The notes under the pieces are model-generated. The model was not told where the DNA came from and made no database searches. It was given only the letters and a program-made list of their open reading frames with translations. Shown here in pieces: positions 13,558 to 26,994 of a DNA stretch of 64,000 nucleotides; the first letter of the stretch is position 1, and each line of letters opens with the position of its first letter. This DNA comes from Plazaster borealis (lineage: Eukaryota > Echinodermata > Asteroidea > Forcipulatida > Labidiasteridae), in assembly GCA_021014325.1 (NCBI GenBank), contig CM037472.1:34682234-34746233 (forward strand). The letters are read 5' to 3'. Made by a program: the position numbers and the translations under genes.

Positions 13558-13935
13558 TAATTAAAGGCACTGCACACGTTTGGTAATTACTCAAAATATA
13601 TATTAGCATAAAAACTGACGAGCAACAGAGAGCTGTTGATAGTATAAAACATTGTGAGAAACGACTCCCTCTGAAGTAACGTAGTTTTTGAGAAAGAGGT
13701 AATTTCTCACTAAAATAATAAAAACTTCTCGCAAGAAGTTTTTATTCCTATCTGAAAGCACACAAATTTGTACAACAAGGGTGTTTTTTCTTTCATCATT
13801 TTCTTGCAACTTCTATGACCAATTGAGCCCAAATTTTCACAGGCTTGTTGTTTTATGCATATGTTGGGATACACCAAATGAGAACACTGGTCTTTGACAA
13901 TTACCAAATGTGTACGTCTGTACGATGCCTATAAC
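13558..13935. mobile_element. TTAA MITE family copy
   Basis: The left end TTAAAGGCACTGCACACG and interior GAGAAACGACTCCCTCTGAA, CACAAATTTGTACAACAAGG and GAGCCCAAATTTTCACAGG match copies at 26995 and 27759. The right end is eroded (CGATGCCTATAAC). The interior is non-coding. Confidence 0.75.
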
Positions 13936-14908
13936 TTCTTCTTTAAAAATTCCCTCACAATAACACAAGTATATTTCTCATAGAGATTTTTTTATTTTAT
14001 TTTATTTATTTTAGTGTCTTTTCACCCGATCTTATTTAAAACGATTTCTATGAAAATTTTCCCCCACAATAACACAAGTTCATTTCTGACTGAGATTTCA
14101 GAAGTTGTAATCAAAATTTGTTCAACATTCATATTTTTTGTTTTACATTTTATTTACAAGGACTATTTGTGTTTTTCTGAATATCAAACACCTCCAAAAT
14201 TCCACCACCAATTTGGAGATATCTGTAAAAGAAGCAACATAGCCAAAAAGTAGTTTACTTCAGAATATTGTTTTCATTTATAGAACAAAATTCCAGAGTT
14301 ACTTCCCATTGGGCATCTGTATAATAGCTATTTACCAAGGAATTATCCCTGTCATATTTAAGAATCATCAGCTCATCCTCTGGATTATGATTTTCCCAGC
14401 AAGGCCAGACCCCAGGGTTTTAACTGCAAATCAGGAAGGAGGCTTCCCCCTCACTAGCTTCATCTCTTCTGTTATTTTATGTTGTTAGAAAACACTTCTA
14501 CTGAAGATAATCTTTCCATGGGATGTTATTGTCCATGGGATAAATTAGCCATTGACGTCACCTGGCTCTCAAATTCTCTTCCCCTTATTTTTTTCATCTC
14601 CTTTATGCAAGTCTCGAGTGTATACTGCTGAAAGTCACGGGTTTTTTTTCAACAAACAATAATATTTGAAATCCTTCACATGGCTGCCGAGTGTGTGTGG
14701 ACGTACCACTGACCTTTGTTGAAGAACACAACTGTGCAACAAACAAACTAAGCCCTAATCTGTATACTGTAGAGTGAATTTATCCATCATACCAATTTCA
14801 TAAAGAGTTTGACATATTATTTAACATGCTTTTAAAGTGTTGACATTATACTTTAAGCATTGAGCATTATTTTCATTGTACCTGAAACTTCCTCGGTTCT
14901 AAACATCA
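13936..14908. other. Non-coding, no gene recognised
   Basis: This is AT-rich sequence with chance frames only. No repeat family was identified. Confidence 0.5.
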
Positions 14909-15287
14909 GGCCCAAGTTCATAGAGCTGCAAAGAAATTATTAAGCACAAAAACAATTTTGTTTACCAGAATAAGGTTACCAGCTAAAATACCATGTCACA
15001 TGTACCATTTGTGACCGGTATCCTGCTTATATTTGCTTAACAGAAAAATGTTCAGCAATATTATCTGCTTGTATAAAGCAACTGTATGAAATTGGGCCCT
15101 AAATTCATAGAGCTACTTAAGCACAAAAGTAAACAAGAACAACAAAATCATGCTAACTAGAACAAGGTTATCAACTGAAATAAAATGTCACATGTACCAT
15201 TTGTGACTGGTATCCTGCCTATTCTTGCTTAGAAGAAAATTTGTTAGTGCTATTGACTGCTTAAGCAGCTCTGTAAGTTTGGGCCCT
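14909..15287. repeat. Two adjacent GGGCCC-ended MITE copies
   Basis: The first copy runs from 14909 (GGCCCAAGTTCATAGAGCTG) to about 15099 (TATGAAATTGGGCCC). The second starts at about 15094, sharing GGGCCCT, and ends at 15287 (CTGTAAGTTTGGGCCC). Both contain GGTATCCTGC in inverse or direct copies and TTAAGCAGCT near an end, so each is largely palindromic. Confidence 0.75.
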
Positions 15288-18141
15288 GTACTTAACCTGA
15301 CATGTTTCAAAAGAGCTAAAATAATTTGTGTTTATATGTCAATATCAGTTTAATATTTAATCAATATTTATTTATCAGTTGTTTTTTTTTCCTTTCCCGA
15401 TGGGGCTCGGTAAGCAGGGGAGGAGGGCATTAACCTCTTTCACACACGCACACAAAATATTCCGCAAGCGCAACTGTGAATATTTATACACATAGATGGC
15501 TGTGGGAATGCACTCCATTTGGAATTTAATAAATCCTGACACAAATGATCTCTACCTTGAGACAAATCAAATCTTTTGAATGGGTTTGTGGAAAGCGCCC
15601 AAGATATGATTTCCGGCCGATGGAAGCATGGAGTTCCCGTTTTCTTTCTGTTTCAATTTAATGCCAAGTATACTGGATGGCTTGCTGCTACCTGTAGATC
15701 CATTTTATTGATCAATGGGTGGGAAAGAAATCCGATACCCTGTTAGATTTAAATTGCTGGCCAAACACAGCAAATTCTTGCGCAAAAAGGCAAACCAGAT
15801 TGCCGTATTCATTTAATTTCTCTTTGAATAATTTGATTGTTCATTTCACAGCAGTTTTACAGCTGCAGTTATCATTGTAAAAGAAGTAAATCACTTTTTT
15901 TGAAAATGAAACAAATGTAGGTTGTAGGGTCTGTTTCTCCTTGAAGAATTTGGAAAAAAAATTATTTCTTAATTGTGCCTTAATTTAAAAAAAGTCCCAT
16001 TAAAAAATAGTGAACAACTGTTTATAAATTATGAACCATGTCTATATGCGCCCAAATCATGCTTTACGTGTTAGAAGTTTATTAATTTCAGGTATCCTTA
16101 TGAACACAAATACACACACATTAAGTCAGTGTGTTCATATTGATGATTACAAATTTAAAGAAACTTTTTGTAAATAATAAAAACAACAAACCTGAAAAAA
16201 ATCTCCCAAACTCATAATAACACTTGCTAAAAATTAAGGAAAACAACACATCAAAATTGTCAAAATCAGCACTAGAATATGAAAAAGTTGCTTCAACAAC
16301 AAAGTTAAAGGAGCTGCATGTATGTTTAATCTTAGGCCAATTAACAAAAATAATGAGTTTCTCGTCCGGTCTTTTAACAAAAAGGAGGAGGCAGGGCTTT
16401 ACTATTTACTATTTTTCAATTTTTTGCTTTTGTTTTTCCAAGATGGCCGCCATGCTAAATATGGCTAGCCAAGGTCATTACCAGCAATTCGTGAACTAGA
16501 TCAAGTGATTGAGGGCGCTGCATGTTTAGTCAGGTGCTGGGCTTTGCCAATCAATGAGAGAAAATGGCGGCGCCCAATGCATGACAACGCGGGGAAAAAG
16601 TTATTGAAATCTTTCAAACTGTACCTTTGAAACGAACCCAATGCCATAATAATGTTTGGATATCTTCTTTACACATAACTCTATTTCATATCCTTTCAAT
16701 TAGTGTTATTCCATGTGTCAAAACACCGGTATGGTTGCGAAAAAACTAGGAAACTGGACATTAATACACACACAGACATGTCGGAAGATTGGCGTTTCAT
16801 GTGAATGTGTGGTATGATGTCTGACTTTTGAACCTTTGGAAGTTGATTTCTTGTCAATGGTGACCATGATGTTTTTAGACCATAGTAAGGTTCAGATCAC
16901 GCTCTATCTTCGGCTGTTTTGTGTAGTCCACTTGCATGTGTAAAACTCGAGCTATATGTGCATGTTTTTTAGTACCGAGGGTTGTTGCTGCTGAACGGTT
17001 AACAGGGCGCCCAAAAAATAAGTTTAGTACACCTTTGAGTATTTTAACCCAATTTTCAACACCCCGATGTACAATGATGAAGTTTCTTTTAATCGAAAAA
17101 AATTATGTCATGAACACAATTTACAACAATGTCCTTTACTTACGCTAATTGCAACAACAATCCGAACGGTCGTTTATATGGCTTTATTTACTTTAAAAAG
17201 TGTAATTCATGTTTTTGCTCTGTTCTAGGCCTGGTTTTACTGCGTTTACATTGAAACCTGCTCGTAAACTTTCAATCATATGATGTACAATTAGTTTTTT
17301 CCCCCGATTTTTCAAAAAATTTCAAAGGAACTTCATGAATCATCTGTCTTCCACATAGGCTAATTGCACTTTGTATTTTCGGCAGCTAAAGCAATCAAAC
17401 GACCGTTTTATGTGCAAACGTTGTGTAAACCCAATGGAGTTGCTTGAGCGAAGTTGGCGCGTACGCGCAGAGGTACAGTTCACAAATTGCTGGTAATGCA
17501 GATATTGTGCTATTTGAGTATACTGATGCAATGTATGACAAAAAAAATGATTTGTATCATTTTAGTCCACTTGCTAAGCAAGTTTCAAAATACACGCTTA
17601 CCATAATTTCTTCATGCAATTTGACTCCCAAAATGGCGAGCGTGGCAGACTGTATCTGTGTGTGACATTGGTGCAAGGAATCAATGCATTGAGTATGTAT
17701 CCCTGCATACCAGGTTCTCGTCAGACTTGTTTTTTCTCACATGAGGTCCCCACATGTACAGTAAATGTATGCTGGTTATATTAGTGTTTAATCATAAATA
17801 CCCGGGGACAGTTTATCCATTCCCATTGGTCGAGAAGAGATCACGTGGCCATGATAAAACGTGTGATATAAACACGGTGAGAAGTGTTTAAACATATGGG
17901 TGGCGCGCAAGCTTACATGTACGCGTGGCACCTTTAAATTTATGCGTAACGCAATCAATACATACCGATATTGAATGTAAAATCTATTAGCACGCAGATG
18001 TACGGACAATTAATGAGACACTCGTAATTTGACTCTTCACGAAATGGAGCCTGCAGACGTGACAGGAATTGAAAATTTACAGCAAATTTTACAGATTTTC
18101 CAACAAATTTACGCTTTTTAACAAACAGGGCATTTATGAAC
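15288..18141. other. Non-coding, includes YY1-like motifs
   Basis: CCAAGATGGCCGCC (about 16438) and AAAATGGCGGCGCCC (about 16561) are YY1-like sites in CpG-rich patches. An ATG in the context CAAAATGGCGAG at about 17631 opens only ten codons. These resemble promoter debris inside repeats. No gene could be supported. Confidence 0.4.
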
Positions 18142-18286
18142 GGAAATAAAAGAGTGGTGACTCGGTCTTGAATGTTCATTTAAAACCTTGCAGGGTTGTG
18201 GCCTTTGGCTCGGTCCTTTATCACACTGCCACGACCCTGCCGGGTTTAAACAAGCGTTCAAGACCGAGTCACCACTCTTTTATTCC
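18142..18286. repeat. Foldback repeat (two arms of about 60 bp)
   Basis: The left arm GGAAATAAAAGAGTGGTGAC, then TCGGTCTTGAA, is mirrored by TTCAAGACCGAGTCACCACT and CTTTTATTCC at the right. The inner pair GCAGGGTTGTGGC/GCCACGACCCTGC flanks a short loop. It is a non-autonomous foldback or MITE. Confidence 0.8.
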
Positions 18287-18925
18287 CTTATTATAGCTCA
18301 GTTATCAGCATGACTCAAAGGAAGAATTGAAAACAGAAAGAAATCTGATTACTTATTCTTCCCTGTAAACTTGGGCATGTTATGAAAGCAAGCTTTATAT
18401 AATATAATATCAAACAGCTCCATTATTAAAGGGGTTGATTCAACTTTTTTTTCGTTTTGGTACTAATTCAAACCCTGTGGTATTTTCACAAACAAAATTT
18501 AATATCTCATTTTTAAATTTTTAATATCTGTTTACTTGGCACTGAAAGAGCCTCTTACCTTCTTATTGAGTCTAAAATAGCAATCAATTCGTGAGAACAC
18601 TCAACCAATGACCAACTTGTTTTGGTACTGACTGCATAAACATGCCTCGTAATAAGCTTCCAATGAACCTATTCATCTTGACAAAATCATTTGAATGATC
18701 CTCTACCCTTCCCTTCAAAGACTTAAAATGAGCCATTGTATTTGAGGTTTTTAGCTGATAATACAAGTGAGTTCTTCAATACTAGTTCCATCTGTTTCTA
18801 TAATTAAAATGTTGGCGGTTGTTGATCTGGTAATCCAATGGGAAAACTCCCAACAATTCTGGTTTTAAAACGCTTGTTTTAAATGGAGAAGGGGGACCAC
18901 GTACATGTAAATGCACGCTGAATTA

Positions 18926-19063
18926 AAGATGCAAAAAAAAACCTTTAATGGCCTGACGTTTCGACCTTAGCAGAGTCTTTCTAAGCAGAGTCTTTCTCAG
19001 AAAGACTCTGCTAGGGTCCAAACGCCACTCGTCAGTCCATTATTATTTTATTTTTGCATTTAT
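18926..19063. repeat. Palindromic MITE
   Basis: GGCCTGACGTTTCGACC and repeated AGCAGAGTCTTTCT face AGAAAGACTCTGCTAGGGTC and CGTCAGTCCATTA, with GCAAAAA tails on both sides. The centre TTTCTCAGAAA is a perfect palindrome. Confidence 0.8.
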
Positions 19064-20370
19064 AACTCGGGTCCTTTTGGTTGGTAAGCAGTTTGCAAAT
19101 ACAGTTCCTATATGTTTTGAATTGAAGATGCTAGCTTGGCACCTTTTGTTTTTATTAAATTGTTATCCACCTTATATAGGATATTTTATGTCCCTTTCAT
19201 GGGTCAGGTTTATGATATGCTTCATAAAGTATAAGTTGTGGTAATTTAACCTTTCCCAATTTGTTTTTCTTGTTAAACCTGGACATAAAAACGACTAAAA
19301 AAACAAGCCATTCACTACCACACAGAAAATTATGCAGATGTATACATATACCGCTCCAATATCAAATGATTTATTCTTATTAAGAAGCTGTGACATTTTA
19401 GCAAAGTGTATTTTAACTTCGAGATTAAATTAAATGTAAATGTCAGAAGGAAGCTCATGCTTGTGATGATGGTTGATCTGGCAGCATTCTATTTCATTTT
19501 CATCACATTTCGTGGCCCAAGGGCTAACTCGGATATGAATTACAATACAATTATTAGCAATAACATTAACAACTGTAAAAACATTAGAATTAAAACACGC
19601 ACTTAACCTGACAACAAGAATGAGGCAAAGGTAAAAAGTCTAAACAAGTTAAGAGCAATTTTTAAAATACTAAGAAATTTGCACAGGAAATAAGTATAAA
19701 GTAGTGTAAAAGGATGATAAAGCAACTCTCCAGGCATAGGCCTCAAAGTATTTATGTAGCAGTTGTCAGACATCTACACATGTATGTTCTCGTCCTTCCT
19801 GAATCGGGAGGTTAGAAAGCTACACGTTCTCTCTTAATGCGTACGTTTAACACCCGCGTTACCTCATGGATACGTTGGTACAGTACATGTACAATGTACA
19901 ATGTAGTCATAAAAGTGCATGTTTGCTACATGCGTATATTGCGCCTAACTAGGGCTATACATTAGAAACGTCAAAAAGGACAGTCTGGTTGTTTTCTGGA
20001 ACGGGAAGGAAACAAACATTATACATGTAATTGTAAATCTCCATTTTTAAAAAGATTTTTATGGGAATTTTTGTTTCACCCAAACAAAGGGCATTTATTG
20101 ATTGATGTTTGTGTCCCTGTTCATGACATGGGTAAACACACAACGCATAGCGTAATGATTTGAGCTTGAACCAGAACACAAAACCTCAAAGGTCTATAAT
20201 TAGATACATATGCATTGCTGTACATTTTATATAATACCATGTAGAGTAACCTCTGTAATGGCCAAAAAAACTGAGTCCAAGACCTCTCCTGTATTATAAG
20301 CCATATACACAGTGGTGTCAGCAGCCAGGGAAAATTACCAAACAAACATACATGTACAATGTAGTATAAG
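19064..20370. other. Non-coding, no gene recognised
   Basis: AT-rich sequence with TACATGTA-type words. Nothing else was recognised. Confidence 0.5.
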
Positions 20371-20470
20371 GCGTGTTGCCGAGACCACTCTACTCCAAAG
20401 TTCTGGGGGCTTTAGTCACCGGAGTGTGGGTTAACATCCCTGTTGTGACACTTGAGTCCTATCGAAAAAA
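20371..20470 (+). repeat. tRNA-Leu-derived SINE, head only
   Basis: GCGTGTTGCCGAGACCACTC, then GTGTGGGTTAACATCCCTGT and TGTGACACTTGAGTCC, is a degraded SINE head. The body is missing. Confidence 0.6.
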
Positions 20471-20739
20471 ATCACAAATACTCAAACTCACGATAACAAT
20501 AAGTGTTATATGTGTATTGATAATATTGGTTTCTTAGCACACATATCCTAGTGGTTAGATCAAGGCACTTAACAACATTTATTCATTTTCATCAGACATA
20601 CATGTACATGTAAGAATATTCCTCAAACTTTCTCAACTCCTTGGGAAGCATATTACCTGAAGCTGCTGATACTATTAGTGCTAAGGGGTTAATCTGGGTC
20701 GACATATTAGTCTCAGCCCAGGTTCATACACTTGTGTTA

Positions 20740-20875
20740 AGAGAAGCAACTTGTGGATAAGTGTCTTGCCCAAGTACACAAGTGCCATGACCAGGGTTCG
20801 AACCCACACTCTGGTGACAAGGCCATCATACATGTAGTTTGAGTCCAATGCACTCAGCCATAAAAGGCCAGAAAA
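20740..20875 (-). repeat. tRNA-Leu-derived SINE, minus strand
   Basis: On the plus strand CCAGGGTTCGAACCCACACT is the inverted B box, and GTTTGAGTCCAATGCACTCA with GGCCAT is the inverted anticodon and A-box region. Inverted AAGTGTCTTGCCCAAG is the body. Confidence 0.7.
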
Positions 20876-20880
20876 ACAGC

Positions 20881-23309
20881 AATCAGTAGAAATTTGTTTA
20901 AGATTCAACAAAACTCTTTGATTTACCTTGCTTCAGTCTAGACATTTTCCAATTTCTAATCACAGATTAATTGCAATATCTGTTTTTGATTTAACGATTG
21001 TGGAGCAAAGAAGCACCATGGCACGAAATGCTAATTTAGTAACTTTTAGATTTGTGTACATTGCCACAGCTGTGTATCCCAAATCAATGGTGATCCGGCG
21101 TCACTCTTGCAAGATAATGCTTTAATCTGAACGTGCATAGAATGTAGGCGATATTGTTAAATGAGGCAGCAGTTGCTTCGTTTCCATGGAAATCTCTGCA
21201 TTTCTAAAGGATATTTATAGTTATCCTGAGCAAGAACTTGGAGAGAGGAAGAGACTGGAAAGACCTTGATGAGATTCAGCTGAACGAAGATTGGTTTTGC
21301 TAATTTTATTAGTAGCTGATGTTGTGGAACAAAGCAAGCTGAACGAAGATTGGTTTTGCTAATTAATCAGTAGCTGATGTTGTGGAACAAAGCGTTCAGT
21401 CTTGCTACAATACCAATATCTGCATGAACAAAAAGAAATTCCAGTGGCATGTCAATTCGTTATCCTCAGATAAAGGTTTTGTTTGAATCAACAATCTGGC
21501 CTTCAAATCAGTTTGAAAGAAAAGAAATGGTCTGGGCTTATTGTAAATACCAAAAGTCTCTGACAAATTGTTATTTGTAACAGCCTCCAAATGAGAGATT
21601 TAATGTAAGGTTTGTCCACTGAAATTCCAATTATAGTTGTGCCAATTACAGATCTGATGGGCTGTAACAATGGTTAAAGGCACTTTACCGGTTAACATCG
21701 GTTGAACAATAATCTGCACATAGGGAAACAAACCAGCTTACTGTTGCCATGGAGATTATTGGCTGGGGCCTTTCTACACTAAATCATTGCCTCCATCAAG
21801 AAAAGAACAACATGTATAATATTAATAGTCAGTTCTTGGAAGATGGGGCTTTGAGTAACCATGGCAATCTTGCTCTGTAATCTGCTCAGAACAGAATCGT
21901 GGAAATAATGAAAATCGTAATGTGAAGGTCTGCTACTACCTGTATGTGCAGTCGTAGAGAATTAGTAACAGATTAGTAATGCTGACTTGAAAATACTTTG
22001 TGCTACAATTTAGAATGAGTCCAAACAAGAAAATGTGTGTCACTTTAAACAAAAACAACCCAAATTATACAATTTCCTTTTAGATAAAAGTATAAAGTAT
22101 ACTGAAACCATCTGAAGTTTTACGATTAAAGAACACAATTGGTAAATATAGAAAGAACAAAATTAATTACATTTAAATTGAAAGCTCACTGTTTATAAAG
22201 TTCATGCCAGTACCAATCCTTCAGAGCAATATTTCCCTCTGAAATACTGTCAAAGGCAAGAAAAAAGCATTTGAAGATCCCACTCATCACTGTTTGCTTG
22301 TTTCAATCGATCCTATGCTGATGATGACGTCCAGTATGTTTACCCCATCGCTTTAGAGTGCTGTAACTGGGTCCAGCATTTACGACAGTTTGCAGGAGAC
22401 ACAATAGTATCCCATTCCTCTTCAAAGTGGTAATCAAACTGTGACGTCATCAGGGTGCTAAGGACTATTGTCGCAATCAAAATAAGCCAGATATCACTGT
22501 GCACAAATTCCCTGACAAAACAGAAAACCGTTCTTTGCTGTTTTCATGTAGACATGATGACCACCTGCTTTGATGAACTTTTAACAGGTTGCTTGGTTTA
22601 GTTGTATTCTATTTCTACCTCCATGGTTGTATGGTGTTATCATTGGAAACTAGAGAGTTGGGATGAAACTAATCTTCCAAAAAACAATCAGGTACTATCC
22701 CTTTAGTTAGATGTAACGACTTGTTCTGTCTTGCCGTGTTTCACCAGACTGTTGTCCGCTATTTGTTGGTTTCTGTCATTAATTCAGTTTATCATCAATA
22801 AATGATAAAATGCCTTATACTCAGTGAACATTAACATTTCAACATTTCAACATTGTCCGACGTTTTGCTATCTAGTGTTTTCGGTAACATGAATGTTAAC
22901 ATAGACGGTGCGCACGTGCGTTGTAACAAGTTTACAGGGAACTTATGGTTTTCTGGGTCAAGGTCTGTGCTGCTTACCTGGTAACCTTGGAATATCGATT
23001 TGGAGTTCACGGCCGACAGCTGTGTGTATGTATGTAAACAGCGTTGGCTTAGTGATCATACTCTTTTGGTTTATGTGTTGCATATGAAAGATCGATCGGA
23101 CGGTATTTGTGGGTATTACTTTTAACCAATCAGCTTTTGCGGATAAGCATGGGTTGTATGCTTTTTGTGGGAAATCCTCACTTTGTCACAGTCAACCAAA
23201 GTGTTTAGACATTATATTTTCTCTCCACCACCCCTTCATTCCACCATATTTTACAGTTTGTACCGATAATTCACTTTACCCAACTGCGTGCAAAAAATAA
23301 TAAATTTTT
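20881..23309. other. Non-coding; 59-bp direct duplication at 21279-21395
   Basis: GCTGAACGAAGATTGGTTTT with its following 39 bases occurs twice, starting at 21279 and 21338. The rest, including the balanced-composition stretch at 22300-23100, was not recognised. No coding exon is supported. Confidence 0.55.
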
Positions 23310-23820
23310 GTTTTATTGGGCGGGAAGAACGAGTCTTCCATGGCTGCCCCTGGTATTATTGGGCGGGAAGAATGAGTCTTCCATGGCTGCCCTGTGGGCA
23401 GGAAGTTGAGTCTTCCATGGCTGCCCCTGGTATTGATGGGCGGGAAGTTGAGTCTTCCATGGCTGCCCCTGGTATTATTGGGCGGGAAGAATGAGTCTTC
23501 CATGGCTGCCCCTGGTATTATTGGGCGGGAAGAATGAGTCTTCCATGGCTGCCCCTGGTATTATTGGGCGGGAAGAATGAGTCTTCCATGGCTGCCCCTG
23601 GTATTATTGGGCGGGAAGAATGAGTCTTCCATGGCTGCCCTGGGGGCAGGAAGTTGAGTCTTCCATGGCTGCCCCTGGTATTGATGGGCGGGAAGTTGAG
23701 TCTTCCATGGCTGCCCCTGGTATTATTGGGCGGGAAGAATGAGTCTTCCGTGGCTGCCCTGTCGGCGGGAAGTTGAGTCTTCCAAGGCTGCCCTTGGGGA
23801 AAGTTGAGTTTTTTCCATAT
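23310..23820. repeat. 43-bp minisatellite with 34- and 42-bp variant units
   Basis: The unit holds GAGTCTTCCATGGCTGCCCC, TGGTATTATT and GGGCGGGAAGAAT. Unit starts at 23331, 23374, 23408, 23450, 23493, 23536, 23579, 23622, 23656, 23698, 23741 and 23775 give spacings of 43, 34, 42 or 43. Long open frames across it on both strands are produced by the repeat and do not indicate a gene. Confidence 0.93.
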
Positions 23821-25967
23821 GTGCCTCGGGGTGGGCAAGTTTTCACCATACAGACAGCCACCAAACACATTTTGGAGCTTCTGGGGTTTATAAGCCACTA
23901 GTTTAATAAGTGTTTAATGTTTATATCATAATTGTATTTTGTGATTTGTTTAGTTGCCATAGCGCTCCAGAGTTTCATGAGGCTACTGGTCACAGTGGTG
24001 GATGCGCAACTATACTTTTACTATTATTTTAAGAAGACAAGTTACGGTACCGTTCGGGACCTTGTGTTTTAAATTTGTGTCCGGTTTGCCCAACCTTCGG
24101 TATTCGGGATAATTGAATAAAAATAGTTTTCAAAGGCTGTGGCATAAATTCACACAAGCAAGAATGTTTATTCTTTGTTTCATTATGGAGTCTGAGTCTA
24201 ATTAACAGTTTAATTTCCTCTACACCCCCTCCATCCCTCCTTCCCTCTTCCCCATTGTGAATATTATTTCTATGTAGCACCTGTTGTTGTCCCTGTATCT
24301 TTAGCATCCTCTGTCATACTGGTACATGGGTAATTTGATTAATTAGTTAATCAATTGATTAATAAATGCATAGTTTCAGAATCGTTTTTCTCTAAACAAC
24401 TGTTAACAGATGATGCTGTAATACAAAACGAAAACATACAAACACAAACATGTGTACATGTATGCCATGACAATGCAAAATAAATTGTTGTACATGGCTA
24501 CGGAATGTGACAAAACGATGCGATCCTGACAATAGTTCATATTTTATTTTGAACCATGTTACATGTACAGGTTTAAAATAAAAAATTAATTGGTAATCCC
24601 AAAGTTGGCAATGATAGGAATAAATTGTTTTTAATGATTTTTAGTCTGAAGGTCATTTTGTTATTTATTCTTGACACCAATATACCAATTGTCCTGAAAT
24701 ATTTCTATCTTGGGAAAACTATGATGGGTTTCCCAATGCTCTGTCGCTTATTTTTAAATGCCATTTTAAAAAACAGCTCAAATCAACAATGAATTTGATC
24801 CCCATCAAAACACAAATTAAGAGTCCATGCCATGTTTGTTCTCTTATGAGAATGGAGGTTTTGGAATAAATGTATTCTTGTATTTGAAGTTCCCCTATTA
24901 ATTATGTATTGTAGTTAATAATTGAATTTGAATGTTAAGTGCGCAGCGGGAAAACAGATTTCTCTTTATATGTAAACTGTGATGAAATGAATAAAATTGT
25001 ATTGATTTGACTTGAATTGTCTCAAAAACCTGACCATCTAAATTGTTCACTTACAATATGTATTTACATGTAAATGGCAGATAAAACAGGGTGTCCAAAT
25101 TTAAAACAGGGTGTCCAAAAGACACCCAGACACCCCTCTTGCTAACTCTATGGTCATACCTGTAGCCTTGACACATACATGTAAGGACATTTATACCATT
25201 TAAAGGTGTTATTGGTAAAAATTAATTATATTTCTTCAAGATGCATGTACCATAATGTGATGCCCTACTCCAAAAATAAGCACTTCTTGGAAATACTGAA
25301 AACATCCCAAACATCAGCCTTGATATCAACGTAATGTGATGTCTTGAACATTCTATTTGTTGAGAAATACTTGACTTGTATGCCCTAATTGGAAGTTGAA
25401 AGTTCTTATACTGTACTCATCTATTTGATGAGCAAATAAACCTTGGTTATGAGATTGAGAATGTCAGAAAAGTTTCTGTGCAATAATCAGATTAGAAAAA
25501 GAGTCAAACAAACATTTTAAATTTCCAAGGTTTCTGAAAGTAAAAAGCCGCTGCTGGTTCTGATAAAATCCTGCAAAATATGACTGCCAATCAGTTGTTA
25601 TTATTAGTGTTATTTCTATTGTTATTATTATTATTTGTTGGCTTCGTTGTTGTATCACTGTCGTTGTCATTGTCGCCGCCGTAGAAAAGATGATGAAAAA
25701 ACGTTAGTTTTAGGTTCATGTAAGGGAAAAAATAACTCTAAGTTTGGTAATCAGGTAGGGACTCAAAAACCCATATCCACATCTCTGGTCTGGGATTCGA
25801 ACCAGGGTCCACAGAGGTGAAGATAGGGAAGAAACCACTAACCAAACCTGAATGCCCAGTTTTTTTCTACTAATGACATTTTACAGGTTACAGGAAAATG
25901 ATAATTAATATGGAAAATGTTGTGCCGTTCTCATTGATGAGATGGTTTGGGAAAAATGTGTGTGATG
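23821..25967. other. Non-coding; probable retrotransposon tail near 24850-25020
   Basis: The stretch ending ATGAATAAAATTGTATTGAT and TTGACTTGAATTG has the look of a LINE 3' tail on the plus strand. An inverted B box (GGGATTCGAACCAGGGTCC, about 25792) suggests an old SINE on the minus strand. No gene was seen. Confidence 0.4.
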
Positions 25968-26330
25968 CATTTAAAGATGCCAGGTCCGATTTTTGGCCAA
26001 TTTGACCAACAAATTTAGATTCAAATTTTAAATAGCTATTATTATAGATTCAAGAAAGTTACAAGCTTTCATTTAAGGTATACTGTGCAACAATGTCTGC
26101 CAATGGTAAATGTTAGTTAATTGATTCAGGCGTAAAAAATGAATTTTTGTCGGGATCCCGACATTTATTCACGTCCATCAGCCATGTACAAACAATTTTG
26201 CATGTTACAGGCATTTAATGCATTGTCAGTGGCATATTCGAAAGGTTTTTTTTTATTTTAGTTTTAAACAGCATCATTTATTGAAAAAAATTATTGTAGA
26301 AACTTATCCTATCTTAACATGTCCTTTGTA
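25968..26330. repeat. Dispersed repeat, copy 1 of a pair
   Basis: It shares ordered blocks with 35040-35400: GGCCAATTTGACCA-like start, ACAAGCTTTCATTTAAGGTA, TCTGCCAATGGTAA, GTTAGTTAATT, ACAAACAATTTTGCAT and GCATTGTCAGTGGCATAT. It is non-coding and highly diverged. Confidence 0.7.
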
Positions 26331-26459
26331 TAAGGTAATTTTAATGTTTGAAGCAGATAAGGGACTAAAATATATCATTTTTAGCATGTTATACATCTAC
26401 TGTATGTTGTTTTGGTATCAGTCATTAGAAAGTATAATTACTGTCCAATTCCTGCCATT

Positions 26460-26926
26460 ACATACTTGTGGCTCGTGTTCAGCCAATCTTCATGAAGAAT
26501 CACAACTCTCACCTGTGTCACCGGCATTCATAAATATTCATAAGTCACCCTCAGCCAATCCCAACGTCGCCAGCTGCTGGAAGATGCATTGAGAATATGC
26601 ATATGGTGATACATGTCAGTAGGCTACTATACTACATTGCACAGCGCCGACGGGTCCCCAGGATTATCACACCGTTGGTGGGTTTTCATAAACCTAGAGA
26701 CAGCATCTGTTTTTCTGTCATAAATCACCAGTTATTTTATCTGAGATACAGTCGTTGAATTTCATTTTGTTGGAGCGACACGCTTTTGGTTGAACAATCT
26801 GAATCGGGGGATATCTGTGTTAGTCGGTTGCTGTCCTGGAGTATGTACTGCTGGAAAATCTAAAACTATTACAAGACTCACTTTTCATACTACATGAGAT
26901 GGATGGACATTTTACTGAGTGTTTTG
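26460..26926 (+). promoter_or_regulatory. Candidate promoter and non-coding first exon, ending in a strong splice donor
   Basis: Two CCAAT boxes (CAGCCAATC at about 26478 and 26552) and an octamer-like ATGCATATG precede a less AT-biased stretch that ends in TTTTG followed by GTAAGTAAT at 26927. The stretch is followed at once by intron-like DNA. It could be the 5' UTR exon of Dispatched, whose coding exon begins with a spliced 5' UTR 10.6 kb downstream. A short ATG frame from 26894 (MRWMDILLSVL) runs to the donor and could be a uORF or the signal-peptide start of an unrecognised gene. The transcription start is not visible. Confidence 0.35.
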
Positions 26927-26994
26927 GTAAGTAATACCTTTGAATCTCACCTCTCCAAGTAGTAAAACAAATATGTTTTCATTGTTTCAACCCT

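Noticed and set aside
17631..17665. ATG in a good context (CAAAATGGCGAG) after a CpG-rich patch
   Set aside because: It opens only ten codons before TGA, and no donor site occurs within it.
20740..20875. Possible tRNA gene on the minus strand, and likewise at 2500, 6376, 30950 and 34568
   Set aside because: The tRNA-Leu likeness covers only the head of a longer repeated unit with body and tail, so these are SINEs and not tRNA genes.
23518..23898. Minus-strand 126-codon frame over the minisatellite
   Set aside because: The frame is open because the 43-base unit lacks stops in that phase; the peptide only mirrors the repeat.
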